Source: Balaenoptera acutorostrata (taxonomy: Eukaryota > Chordata > Mammalia > Artiodactyla > Balaenopteridae). From it: 64,000 nt of DNA. Under the pieces are notes generated by a model. That model had not been told where the DNA came from. It was given only the letters and a program-made list of their open reading frames with translations, and did no database searches. The first letter of the stretch is position 1. Each line of letters begins with the position of its first letter. Location of the stretch: positions 558,001 through 622,000 of the forward strand of contig NW_026645841.1 of the NCBI RefSeq assembly GCF_949987535.1, given 5' to 3'. Made by a program: the position numbers and the translations under genes. This document shows, piece after piece, positions 1-10,555 of this stretch.

Positions 1-41
1 GAATATATTCAGGAAAAAACGCATACGCCCTTTTTGGCCAA
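1..41. repeat. Right half of the palindrome at the window edge
   Basis: The window opens five bases left of the palindrome centre and then carries the complete right arm up to GGCCAA at 36-41. The left arm lies outside the window. Confidence 0.95.
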
Positions 42-230
42 GGGCATCATTGTCCACGTTTTGCCGCTTTTCATGTGCTTTCAAGGCGATTCGAATCTAC
101 CTCCTGAAATCTGTTTCCTGCAATTCTGCCTTGCTTTCAAAGCCTCTTCGTTGCCTTCCCTTAATATATTTGTGGACGAGAGGTATCATTTAAAACTCTG
201 CAGGTTTGTGAATTGCAGTGCCCCTGAGCT
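42..230 (-). mobile_element. Antisense L1 LINE fragment, segment right of the palindrome (copy 1)
   Basis: After the palindrome the L1 match resumes. CTTTTCATGTGC (67-78) and the following stretch ending in AATTCTGCC (about 122-130) follow the order and spacing of the antisense L1 segment that encodes the C-terminal part of ORF2. A weaker match continues through the TTAATATATTTGTGGA region (160-175) and fades near 230. It is noncoding and heavily diverged. The same segment occurs at this offset in every monomer (for example 1801-1990 in copy 2). Homology was recognised by eye, without alignment scores, and the outer limit is uncertain by some tens of bases. Confidence 0.6.
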
Positions 231-844
231 CCATTTTTCAACTCGCTTTTTTGGGAGCTGGCCGCCAAAGCGCAGGATTGCTTCAGGCCCTCTTCTGGTT
301 CTGGGGGGCAGGCTGAGCTTGTGCTTGATTCTTCTTCCTGATGGGAAAATAGAGTGACCTGTGCCTGTCCCAACACCTAGAGCTAGTCTCTCATTGGTTC
401 CCCCTCTTCCCGTTCATCCTCAGGACAAATTGCAACCTGTACGGAACAGGAGGTTAAAGGTGCTGATTCTCCAAGGAGGGAGATGGCTAGTAAATCGGCT
501 GGAATGGCGAACCCGAGCAAAGGAGATGAGAAATGAGGTGCGTTTTAGAAACCTTTCCCGATCACACGGTGTACCATCTTCTGGGTTTCTCATGCCTGTT
601 TTCGACGTAGGAAGATGCCCTTGAACCTGGAGATTTGGGACCCATGGGATGGGTACCATGCAGTATTACTTGAAAGGGTCTGCGTTGGCTCACCCAACCT
701 CACCGAACCTCTCAGCCCCAAGAGTGTCCACCCTTATGTCTCAATCAGCTGTGGGTCTAGATATGGTCAATCCAGGTTGCATCACAGCCCCTGAACGAAT
801 TTTGTAAGAATTTCTCTCTCTTTCACTGCCTTTGTTTCACGGGT
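231..844. other. Unrecognised core segment of the monomer (copy 1)
   Basis: About 610 bp that I cannot assign to any repeat family; the first 40-50 bp may still be decayed L1. It is relatively rich in CpG and in C/T tracts (for example TTGGTTCCCCCTCTTCCCG at 396-414) and ends in a pyrimidine run TTTCTCTCTCTTTCACTGCC (811-830) next to the L1 3' end. Open frames occur on both strands, but they overlap, have no recognisable domain and are equally well explained by low stop density. An LTR fragment or a unique seed sequence are both possible. The equivalent segment is present in all copies. Confidence 0.6.
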
Positions 845-1728
845 TTTGAAAAGTAATTTATTTTTATAATGGGGTTTAGCTGCTTTTCACGGCTGTGTTT
901 ATGCCGCTTTACACCCCCTTGACTCACTTACAGAGAGATATCAATACATAGGTTTGAAGATTCTTACTAGTCAGATATATTCTTGTGCGGTGAATAGGGG
1001 GTGTTGAGTCCAGTTCACTGAAAAAGGAATAGGTCTTGTCTCTTACATATTGGGTTTATGGAACGGTATCGGAGCTAATTTGAAACCCTTGTTTTATGCA
1101 TCACCCCACCTCACCTTTCCCGTTCAGCAGCCATAGTGTGTTTTCTGAACGTGTGACTCTGTTCTGTTTTGTAATTCAGTTCAAGTGTAGCGGTTTTTAC
1201 ATTCCCTCTCTAAGTGATATCTTATGATAAGTGTCTTTTTCTGTGTGACTTATTTCACTTAGAATCGTCGTACCTAAATCCACTCATCGTGCTGCTACTA
1301 GCCTTATGACGTGGATTTCATGGCTGAGTGATATTCCATTGTACATGAGGACCACAACTTCTTTATCCATTTTTCTCTTTCTTAGGATATTTAAGGTGTA
1401 ATGAAGTGGGGGTTCTTGTCAACAGAGCAGCCCTAAACTTTGGGGTGCCTGTGTCTTGCTGATTTTTAGTTTTCCCAATTTATACGCCCATGAGTGGAAG
1501 TGCCCTATGCTCTCCAAGCTGTGTTTTTTAGATGTTTCAGAACACACCGTACACTTCTCCAGAGTGGCTGTTGGCAAGTTACATCCCACCCATCAGCGTA
1601 GCAAGGCTCCCATTTCTCCATGGCCGGTCCTGCATTTCTGGTTTGGACACTTTTTTCCGCATGGCCCTTTTGCCCGCTGGGAAGCGAGACTTCTTTGGAG
1701 CGCTGATTGGCCTTTCCAGGTTGCTTGG
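845..1728 (-). mobile_element. Antisense L1 LINE 3' end, cetartiodactyl type (copy 1)
   Basis: Read on the minus strand this is an old L1 3' region. Landmarks on the plus strand, in the order expected for an inverted L1, are: TTTTGAAAAG...ATTTATTTTTATAATG (844-870, the L1 3' terminus with a minus-strand AATAAA at 857-862); the stretch resembling TATCTGCTAATCCCAAACTCC near 1065-1090; CTGTTCTGTTTTGTAATTCAG (1159-1179); AAGTGATATCTTATGATAAG (1212-1231); TGTGACTTATTTCACTTAG (1244-1262); GGCTGAGTGATATTCCATTG (1322-1341); a TTCTTTATCC motif near 1360; and GTGGCTGTTGGCAAGTTACATCCC near 1564-1587. The match runs up to the palindrome. By eye it is roughly 70-80% similar, so it is ancient and non-functional. 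It occupies the same offset in every monomer. Confidence 0.75.
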
Positions 1729-1800
1729 TTGGCCAAAAAGGGCGTATGCGTTTTTTCCTGAATATATTCAGGAAAAAACGCATACGCCCTTTTTGGCCAA
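1729..1800. repeat. 72-bp perfect palindrome at the monomer junction (reference instance), mariner-MITE-like
   Basis: Two 36-bp arms are exact reverse complements with no spacer; the centre lies between 1764 and 1765 inside GAATATATTC. The same 72-bp palindrome starts at 3488, 5247, 7007, 8766, 10525, 12284, 14043, 15802, 17561, 19319, 21078, 22837, 24595, 26354, 28113, 29872, 31631, 33390, 35149, 36908, 38667, 40426, 42185, 43944, 45703, 47462, 49221, 50980, 52738, 54497, 56256, 58015, 59774 and 61533. All appear perfect except the one at 38667. The left edge GGTTGGCCAAAAAG (1727-1740), followed by a T-rich stretch ending in TTTTTTCC, resembles the terminal inverted repeat of cattle-type mariner elements as I remember it; MITEs of that class are near-perfect palindromes of this size. 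No TA target duplication is visible. The palindrome could form a cruciform or hairpin. The structure is certain; the mariner origin is inference. Confidence 0.9.
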
Positions 1801-3518
1801 GGGCATCATTGTCCACGTTTTGCCGCTTTTCATGTGCTTTCAAGGCGATTCGAATCTACCTCCTGAAATCTGTTTCCTGCAATTCTGCCTTGCTTTCAAA
1901 GCCTCTTCGTTGCCTTCCCTTAATATATTTGTGGACGAGAGGTATCATTTAAAACTCTGCAGGTTTGTGAATTGCAGTGCCCCTGAGCTCCATTTTTCAA
2001 CTCGCTTTTTTGGGAGCTGGCCGCCAAAGCGCAGGATTGCTTCAGGCCCTCTTCTGGTTCTGGGGGGCAGGCTGAGCTTGTGCTTGATTCTTCTTCCTGA
2101 TGGGAAAATAGAGTGACCTGTGCCTGTCCCAACACCTAGAGCTAGTCTCTCATTGGTTCCCCCTCTTCCCGTTCATCCTCAGGACAAATTGCAACCTGTA
2201 CGGAACAGGAGGTTAAAGGTGCTGATTCTCCAAGGAGGGAGATGGCTAGTAAATCGGCTGGAATGGCGAACCCGAGCAAAGGAGATGAGAAATGAGGTGC
2301 GTTTTAGAAACCTTTCCCGATCACACGGTGTACCATCTTCTGGGTTTCTCATGCCTGTTTTCGACGTAGGAAGATGCCCTTGAACCTGGAGATTTGGGAC
2401 CCATGGGATGGGTACCATGCAGTATTACTTGAAAGGGTCTGCGTTGGCTCACCCAACCTCACCGAACCTCTCAGCCCCAAGAGTGTCCACCCTTATGTCT
2501 CAATCAGCTGTGGGTCTAGATATGGTCAATCCAGGTTGCATCACAGCCCCTGAACGAATTTTGTAAGAATTTCTCTCTCTTTCACTGCCTTTGTTTCACG
2601 GGTTTTGAAAAGTAATTTATTTTTATAATGGGGTTTAGCTGCTTTTCACGGCTGTGTTTATGCCGCTTTACACCCCCTTGACTCACTTACAGAGAGATAT
2701 CAATACATAGGTTTGAAGATTCTTACTAGTCAGATATATTCTTGTGCGGTGAATAGGGGGTGTTGAGTCCAGTTCACTGAAAAAGGAATAGGTCTTGTCT
2801 CTTACATATTGGGTTTATGGAACGGTATCGGAGCTAATTTGAAACCCTTGTTTTATGCATCACCCCACCTCACCTTTCCCGTTCAGCAGCCATAGTGTGT
2901 TTTCTGAACGTGTGACTCTGTTCTGTTTTGTAATTCAGTTCAAGTGTAGCGGTTTTTACATTCCCTCTCTAAGTGATATCTTATGATAAGTGTCTTTTTC
3001 TGTGTGACTTATTTCACTTAGAATCGTCGTACCTAAATCCACTCATCGTGCTGCTACTAGCCTTATGACGTGGATTTCATGGCTGAGTGATATTCCATTG
3101 TACATGAGGACCACCACTTCTTTATCCATTTTTCGCTTTCCTAGGATATTTAAGGTGTAATGAAGTGGGGGTTCTTGTCAACAGAGCAGCCCTAAACTTT
3201 GGGGTGCCTGTGTCTTGCTGATTTTTAGTTTTCCCAATTTATACGCCCATGAGTGGAAGTGCCCTATGCTCTCCAAGCTGTGTTTTTTAGATGTTTCAGA
3301 ACACACCGTACACTTCTCCAGAGTGGCTGTTGGCAATTTACATCCCACCCATCAGCGTAGCAAGGCTCCCATTTCTCCATGGCCGGTCCTGCATTTCTGG
3401 TTTGGACACTTTTTTCCGCATGGCCCTTTTGCCCGCTGGGAAGCGAGACTTCTTTGGAGCGCTGATTGGCCTTTCCAGGTTGCTTGGTTGGCCAAAAAGG
3501 GCGTATGCGTTTTTTCCT
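1760..3518. repeat. Satellite monomer 2
   Basis: Nearly identical to copy 1. It differs by CACCACTTC, CGCTTTCCTA and aattt (type N) before the next palindrome, and shares the rare CTTGATT. Confidence 0.97.
1801..1990 (-). mobile_element. L1 continuation across the palindrome (copy 2 reference)
   Basis: This is the segment that shows the palindrome is an insertion within L1. Left of the palindrome the L1 match reads through TGATTGGCCTTTCCAG (1705-1720); right of it the match restarts within about 25 bp at CTTTTCATGTGC (1826-1837). In an uninterrupted L1 these two motifs lie only some 20-30 bp apart. The two halves are therefore one L1 fragment split by the palindrome. Confidence 0.6.
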
Positions 3519-5277
3519 GAATATATTCAGGAAAAAACGCATACGCCCTTTTTGGCCAAGGGCATCATTGTCCACGTTTTGCCGCTTTTCATGTGCTTTC
3601 AAGGCGATTCGAATCTACCTCCTGAAATCTGTTTCCTGCAATTCTGCCTTGCTTTCAAAGCCTCTTCGTTGCCTTCCCTTAATATATTTGTGGACGAGAG
3701 GTATCATTTAAAACTCTGCAGGTTTGTGAATTGCAGTGCCCCTGAGCTCCATTTTTCAACTCGCTTTTTTGGGAGCTGGCCGCCAAAGCGCAGGATTGCT
3801 TCAGGCCCTCTTCTGGTTCTGGGGGGCAGGCTGAGCTTGTGCTTAATTCTTCTTCCTGATGGGAAAATAGAGTGACCTGTGCCTGTCCCAACACCTAGAG
3901 CTAGTCTCTCATTGGTTCCCCCTCTTCCCGTTCATCCTCAGGACAAATTGCAACCTGTACGGAACAGGAGGTTAAAGGTGCTGATTCTCCAAGGAGGGAG
4001 ATGGCTAGTAAATCGGCTGGAATGGCGAACCCGAGCAAAGGAGATGAGAAATGAGGTGCGTTTTAGAAACCTTTCCCGATCACACGGTGTACCATCTTCT
4101 GGGTTTCTCATGCCTGTTTTCGACGTAGGAAGATGCCCTTGAACCTGGAGATTTGGGACCCATGGGATGGGTACCATGCAGTATTACTTGAAAGGGTCTG
4201 CGTTGGCTCACCCAACCTCACCGAACCTCTCAGCCTCAAGAGTGTCCACCCTTATGTCTCAATCAGCTGTGGGTCTAGATATGGTCAATCCAGGTTGCAT
4301 CACAGCCCCTGAACGAATTTTGTAAGAATTTCTCTCTCTTTCACTGCCTTTGTTTCACGGGTTTTGAAAAGTAATTTATTTTTATAATGGGGTTTAGCTG
4401 CTTTTCACGGCTGTGTTTATGCCGCTTTACACCCCCTTGACTCACTTACAGAGAGATATCAATACATAGGTTTGAAGATTCTTACTAGTCAGATATATTC
4501 TTGTGCGGTGAATAGGGGGTGTTGAGTCCAGTTCACTGAAAAAGGAATAGGTCTTGTCTCTTACATATTGGGTTTATGGAACGGTATCGGAGCTAATTTG
4601 AAACCCTTGTTTTATGCATCACCCCACCTCACCTTTCCCGTTCAGCAGCCATAGTGTGTTTTCTGAACGTGTGACTCTGTTCTGTTTTGTAATTCAGTTC
4701 AAGTGTAGCGGTTTTTACATTCCCTCTCTAAGTGATATCTTATGATAAGTGTCTTTTTCTGTGTGACTTATTTCACTTAGAATCGTCGTACCTAAATCCA
4801 CTCATCGTGCTGCTACTAGCCTTATGACGTGGATTTCATGGCTGAGTGATATTCCATTGTACATGAGGACCACAACTTCTTTATCCATTTTTCTCTTTCT
4901 TAGGATATTTAAGGTGTAATGAAGTGGGGGTTCTTGTCAACAGAGCAGCCCTAAACTTTGGGGTGCCTGTGTCTTGCTGATTTTTAGTTTTCCCAATTTA
5001 TACGCCCATGAGTGGAAGTGCCCTATGCTCTCCAAGCTGTGTTTTTTAGATGTTTCAGAACACACCGTACACTTCTCCAGAGTGGCTGTTGGCAAGTTAC
5101 ATCCCACCCATCAGCGTAGCAAGGCTCCCATTTCTCCATGGCCGGTCCTGCATTTCTGGTTTGGACACTTTTTTCCGCATGGCCCTTTTGCCCGCTGGGA
5201 AGCGAGACTTCTTTGGAGCGCTGATTGGCCTTTCCAGGTTGCTTGGTTGGCCAAAAAGGGCGTATGCGTTTTTTCCT
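3519..5277. repeat. Satellite monomer 3
   Basis: Type K tail with the CACAAC/CTCTTTCTTA pair of copy 1. It has CTTAATT and a private CAGCCTCAAG near 4235. Confidence 0.97.
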
Positions 5278-7037
5278 GAATATATTCAGGAAAAAACGCA
5301 TACGCCCTTTTTGGCCAAGGGCATCATTGTCCACGTTTTGCCGCTTTTCATGTGCTTTCAAGGCGATTCGAATCTACCTCCTGAAATCTGTTTCCTGCAA
5401 TTCTGCCTTGCTTTCAAAGCCTCTTCGTTGCCTTCCCTTAATATATTTGTGGACGAGAGGTATCATTTAAAACTCTGCAGGTTTGTGAATTGCAGTGCCC
5501 CTGAGCTCCATTTTTCAACTCGCTTTTTTGGGAGCTGGCCGCAAAATCGCAGGATTGCTTCAGGCCCTCTTCTGGTTCTGGGGGGCAGGCTGAGCTTGTG
5601 CTTAATTCTTCTTCCTGATGTGAAAATAGTGTGACCTGTGCCTGTCCCAACACCTAGAGCTAGTCTCTCATTGGTTCCCCCTCTTCCCGTTCATCCTCAG
5701 GACAAATTGCAACCTGTACGGAACAGGAGGTTAAAGGTGCTGATTCTCCAAGGAGGGAGATGGCTAGTAAATCGGCTGGAATGGCGAACCCGAGCAAAGG
5801 AGATGAGAAATGAGGTGCGTTTTAGAAACCTTTCCCGATCACACGGTGTACCATCTTCTGGGTTTCTCATGCCTGTTTTCGACGTAGGAAGATGCCCTTG
5901 AACCTGGAGATTTGGGACCCATGGGATGGGTACCATGCAGTATTACTTGAAAGGGTCTGCGTTGGCTCAGCCAACCTCACCGAACCTCTCAGCCCCAAGA
6001 GTGTCCACCCTTATGTCTCAATCAGCTGTGGGTCTAGATATGGTCAATCCAGGTTGCATCACAGCCCCTGAACGAATTTTGTAAGAATTTCTCTCTCTTT
6101 CACTGCCTTTGTTTCACGGGTTTTGAAAAGTAATTTATTTTTATAATGGGGTTTAGCTGCTTTTCACGGCTGTGTTTATGCCGCTTTACACCCCCTTGAC
6201 TCACTTACAGAGAGATATCAATACATAGGTTTGAAGATTCTTACTAGTCAGATATATTCTTGTGCGGTGAATAGGGGGTGTTGAGTCCAGTTCACTGAAA
6301 AAGGAATAGGTCTTGTCTCTTACATATTGGGTTTATGGAACGGTATCGGAGCTAATTTGAAACCCTTGTTTTATGCATCACCCCACCTCACCTTTCCCGT
6401 TCAGCAGCCATAGTGTGTTTTCTAAACGTGTGACTCTGTTCTGTTTTGTAATTCAGTTCAAGTGTAGGCGGTTTTTACATTCCCTCTCTAAGTGATATCT
6501 TATGATAAGAGTCTTTTTCTGTGTGACTTATTTCACTTAGAATCGTCGTACCTAAATCCACTCATCGTGCTGCTACTAGCCTTATGACGTGGATTTCATG
6601 GCTGAGTGATATTCCATTGTACATGAGGACCACCACTTCTTTATCCATTTTTCTCTTTCCTAGGATATTTAAGGTGTAATGAAGTGGGGGTTCTTGTCAA
6701 CAGAGCAGCCCTAAACTTTGGGGTGCCTGTGTCTTGCTGATTTTTAGTTTTCCCAATTTATACGCCCATGAGTGGAAGTGCCCTATGCTCTCCAAGCTGT
6801 GTTTTTTAGATGTTTCAGAACACACCGTACACTTCTCCAGAGTGGCTGTTGGCAATTTACATCCCACCCATCAGCGTAGCAAGGCTCCCATTTCTCCATG
6901 GCCGGTCCTGCATTTCTGGTTTGGACACTTTTTTCCGCATGGCCCTTTTGCCCGCTGGGAAGCGAGACTTCTTTGGAGCGCTGATTGGCCTTTCCAGGTT
7001 GCTTGGTTGGCCAAAAAGGGCGTATGCGTTTTTTCCT
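5278..7037. repeat. Satellite monomer 4 (1,760 bp)
   Basis: One base longer because of an extra G in TGTAGGCGG near 6468, linked to TTCTAAACG near 6421; both recur together only in copy 30. Private states: GCAAAATCG, GATGTGAAAATAGTGTG and ATAAGAGTC. GCTCAGCCAACC near 5968 is shared with copy 5. Type N tail. Confidence 0.97.
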
Positions 7038-8796
7038 GAATATATTCAGGAAAAAACGCATACGCCCTTTTTGGCCAAGGGCATCATTGTCCACGTTTTG
7101 CCGCTTTTCATGTGCTTTCAAGGCGATTCGAATCTACCTCCTGAAATCTGTTTCCTGCAATTCTGCCTTGCTTTCAAAGCCTCTTCGTTGCCTTCCCTTA
7201 ATATATTTGTGGACGAGAGGTATCATTTAAAACTCTGCAGGTTTGTGAATTGCAGTGCCCCTGAGCTCCATTTTTCAACTCGCTTTTTTGGGAGCTGGCC
7301 GCAAAAGCGCAGGATTGCTTCAGGCCCTCTTCTGGTTCTGGGGGGCAGGCTGAGCTTGTGCTTAATTCTTCTTCCTGATGGGAAAATAGAGTGACCTGTG
7401 CCTGTCCCAACACCTAGAGCTAGCCTCTCATTGGTTCCCCCTCTTCCCGTTCATCCTCAGGACAAATTGCAACCTGTACGGAACAGGAGGTTAAAGGTGC
7501 TGATTCTCCAAGGAGGGAGATGGCTAGTAAATCGGCTGGAATGGCGAACCCGAGCAAAGGAGATGAGAAATGAGGTGCGTTTTAGAAACCTTTCCCGATC
7601 ACACGGTGTACCATCTTCTGGGTTTCTCATGCCTGTTTTCGACGTAGGAAGATGCCCTTGAACCTGGAGATTTGGGACCCATGGGATGGGTACCATGCAG
7701 TATTACTTGAAAGGGTCTGCGTTGGCTCAGCCAACCTCACCGAACCTCTCAGCCCCAAGAGTGTCCACCCTTATGTCTCAATCAGCTGTGGGTCTAGATA
7801 TGGTCAATCCAGGTTGCATCACAGCCCCTGAACGAATTTTGTAAGAATTTCTCTCTCTTTCACTGCCTTTGTTTCACGGGTTTTGAAAAGTAATTTATTT
7901 TTATAATGGGGTTTAGCTGCTTTTCACGGCTGTGTTTATGCCGCTTTACACCCCCTTGACTCACTTACAGAGAGATATCAATACATAGGTTTGAAGATTC
8001 TTACTAGTCAGATATATTCTTGTGCGGTGAATAGGGGGTGTTGAGTCCAGTTCACTGAAAAAGGAATAGGTCTTGTCTCTTACATATTGGGTTTATGGAA
8101 CGGTATCGGAGCTAATTTGAAACCCTTGTTTTATGCATCACCCCACCTCACCTTTCCCGTTCAGCAGCCATAGTGTGTTTTCTGAACGTGTGACTCTGTT
8201 CTGTTTTGTAATTCAGTTCAAGTGTAGCGGTTTTTACATTCCCTCTCTAAGTGATATCTTATGATAAGTGTCTTTTTCTGTGTGACTTATTTCACTTAGA
8301 ATCGTCGTACCTAAATCCACTCATCGTGCTGCTACTAGCCTTATGACATGGATTTCATGGCTGAGTGATATTCCATTGTACATGAGGACCACCACTTCTT
8401 TATCCATTTTTCGCTTTCCTAGGATATTTAAGGTGTAATGAAGTGGGGGTTCTTGTCAACAGAGCAGCCCTAAACTTTGGGGTGCCTGTGTCTTGCTGAT
8501 TTTTAGTTTTCCCAATTTATACGCCCATGAGTGGAAGTGCCCTATGCTCTCCAAGCTGTGTTTTTTAGATGTTTCAGAACACACCGTACACTTCTCCAGA
8601 GTGGCTGCTGGCAAGTTACATCCCACCCATCAGCGTAGCAAGGCTCCCATTTCTCCATGGCCGGTCCTGCATTTCTGGTTTGGACACTTTTTTCCGCATG
8701 GCCCTTTTGCCCGCTGGGAAGCGAGACTTCTTTGGAGCGCTGATTGGCCTTTCCAGGTTGCTTGGTTGGCCAAAAAGGGCGTATGCGTTTTTTCCT
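7038..8796. repeat. Satellite monomer 5
   Basis: Shares GCTCAGCCAACC with copy 4. Private CTAGCCTCTC and GACATGG (a CpG transition near 8347). Type K tail with GGCTGCTGGC. Confidence 0.97.
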
Positions 8797-10555
8797 GAAT
8801 ATATTCAGGAAAAAACGCATACGCCCTTTTTGGCCAAGGGCATCATTGTCCACGTTTTGCTGCTTTTCATGTGCTTTCAAGGCGATTCGAATCTACCTCC
8901 TGAAATCTGTTTCCTGCAATTCTGCCTTGCTTTCAAAGCCTCTTCGTTGCCTTCCCTTAATATATTTGTGGACGAGAGGTATCATTTAAAACTCTGCAGG
9001 TTTGTGAATTGCAGTGCCCCTGAGCTCCATTTTTCAACTCGCTTTTGTGGGAGCTGGCCGCAAAAGCGCAGGATTGCTTCAGGCCCTCTTCTGGTTCTGG
9101 GGGGCAGGCTGAGCTTGTGCCTAATTCTTCTTCCTGATGGGAAAATAGAGTGACCTGTGCCTGTCCCAACCCCTAGAGCTAGTCTCTCATTGGTTCCCCC
9201 TCTTCCCGTTCATCCTCAGGACAAATTGCAACCTGTACGGAACAGGAGGTTAAAGGTGCTGATTCTCCAAGGAGGGAGATGGCTAGTAAATCGGCTGGAA
9301 TGGCGAACCCGAGCAAAGGAGATGAGAAATGAGGTGCGTTTTAGAAACCTTTCCCGATCACACGGTGTACCATCTTCTGGGTTTCTCATGCCTGTTTTCG
9401 ACGTAGGAAGATGCCCTTGAACCTGGAGATTTGGGACCCATGGGATGGGTACCATGCAGTATTACTTGAAAGGGTCTGCGTTGGCTCACCCAACCTCACC
9501 GAACCTCTCAGCCCCAAGAGTGTCCACCCTTATGTCTCAATCAGCTGTGGGTCTAGATATGGTCAATCCAGGTTGCATCACAGCCCCTGAACGAATTTTG
9601 TAAGAATTTCTCTCTCTTTCACTGCCTTTGTTTCACGGGTTTTGAAAAGTAATTTATTTTTATAATGGGGTTTAGCTGCTTTTCACGGCTGTGTTTATGC
9701 CGCTTTACACCCCCTTGACTCACTTACAGAGAGATATCAATACATAGGTTTGAAGATTCTTACTAGTCAGATATATTCTTGTGCGGTGAATAGGGGGTGT
9801 TGAGTCCAGTTCACTGAAAAAGGAATAGGTCTTGTCTCTTACATATTGGGTTTATGGAACGGTATCGGAGCTAATTTGAAACCCTTGTTTTATGCATCAC
9901 CCCACCTCACCTTTCCCGTTCAGCAGCCATAGTGTGTTTTCTGAACGTGTGACTCTGTTCTGTTTTGTAATTCAGTTCAAGTGTAGCGGTTTTTACATTC
10001 CCTCTCTAAGTGATATCTTATGATAAGTGTCTTTTTCTGTGTGACTTATTTCACTTAGAATCGTCGTACCTAAATCCACTCATCGTGCTGCTACTAGCCT
10101 TATGACGTGGATTTCATGGCTGAGTGATATTCCATTGTACATGAGGACCACCACTTCTTTATCCATTTTTCGCTTTCCTAGGATATTTAAGGTGTAATGA
10201 AGTGGGGGTTCTTGTCAACAGAGCAGCTCTAAACTTTGGGGTTCCTGTGTCTTGCTGATTTTTAGTTTTCCCAATGTATACGCCCATGAGTGGAAGTGCC
10301 CTATGCTCTCCAAGCTGTGTTTTTTAGATGTTTCAGAACACACCGTACACTTCTCCAGAGTGGCTGTTGGCAATTTACATCCCACCCATCAGCGTAGCAA
10401 GGCTCCCATTTCTCCATGGCCGGTCCTGCATTTCTGGTTTGGACACTTTTTTCCCCATGGCCCTTTTGCCCGCTGGGAAGCGAGACTTCTTTGGAGCGCT
10501 GATTGGCCTTTCCAGGTTGCTTGGTTGGCCAAAAAGGGCGTATGCGTTTTTTCCT
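8797..10555. repeat. Satellite monomer 6
   Basis: Private states TTTTGCTGCTTTT, CGCTTTTGTGGG, AGCTCTAAAC and GGTTCCTG; CAATGTATACG is shared with copy 12. It has CAACCCC and a type N tail with CCCCATGG (P state). Confidence 0.97.

Larger units (their letters stand above)
1..1759. repeat. Satellite monomer 1 (1,759 bp)
   Basis: Reference copy. Diagnostic states: CATGTGC, GCCAAAG, CTTGATT (a rare state shared with copies 2, 32 and 35), CAACACC, CACAACTTC with CTCTTTCTTA (shared only with copy 3), and aagtt before the palindrome (type K). Confidence 0.97.

Noticed and set aside
146..163. CTTCGTTG resembling the first half of a CENP-B box, present in each monomer
   Set aside because: The second half (A and CGGG at the required spacing) is missing; the following bases are CCTTCCCTTA. 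The CACGGG near 838-843 is not at a compatible spacing.
860..870. TATA-like TTTTTATAAT as a promoter
   Set aside because: It lies at the antisense L1 3' terminus, where A/T-rich sequence and a minus-strand AATAAA are expected. No other promoter element is seen.
1729..1800. Palindromes as rho-independent terminators or CRISPR repeats
   Set aside because: The host is evidently a mammal. The spacing is 1.76 kb with identical rather than unique intervening sequence, so neither reading fits.
1532..2116. A 194-codon open frame crossing each palindrome, repeated in nearly every copy, with several other recurrent frames of 70-112 codons on both strands
   Set aside because: The frames lie in antisense L1 and palindrome sequence, overlap each other on both strands, vary freely where the DNA varies, and show no domain, splice or codon signal. 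Recurrence follows from the tandem repeat.
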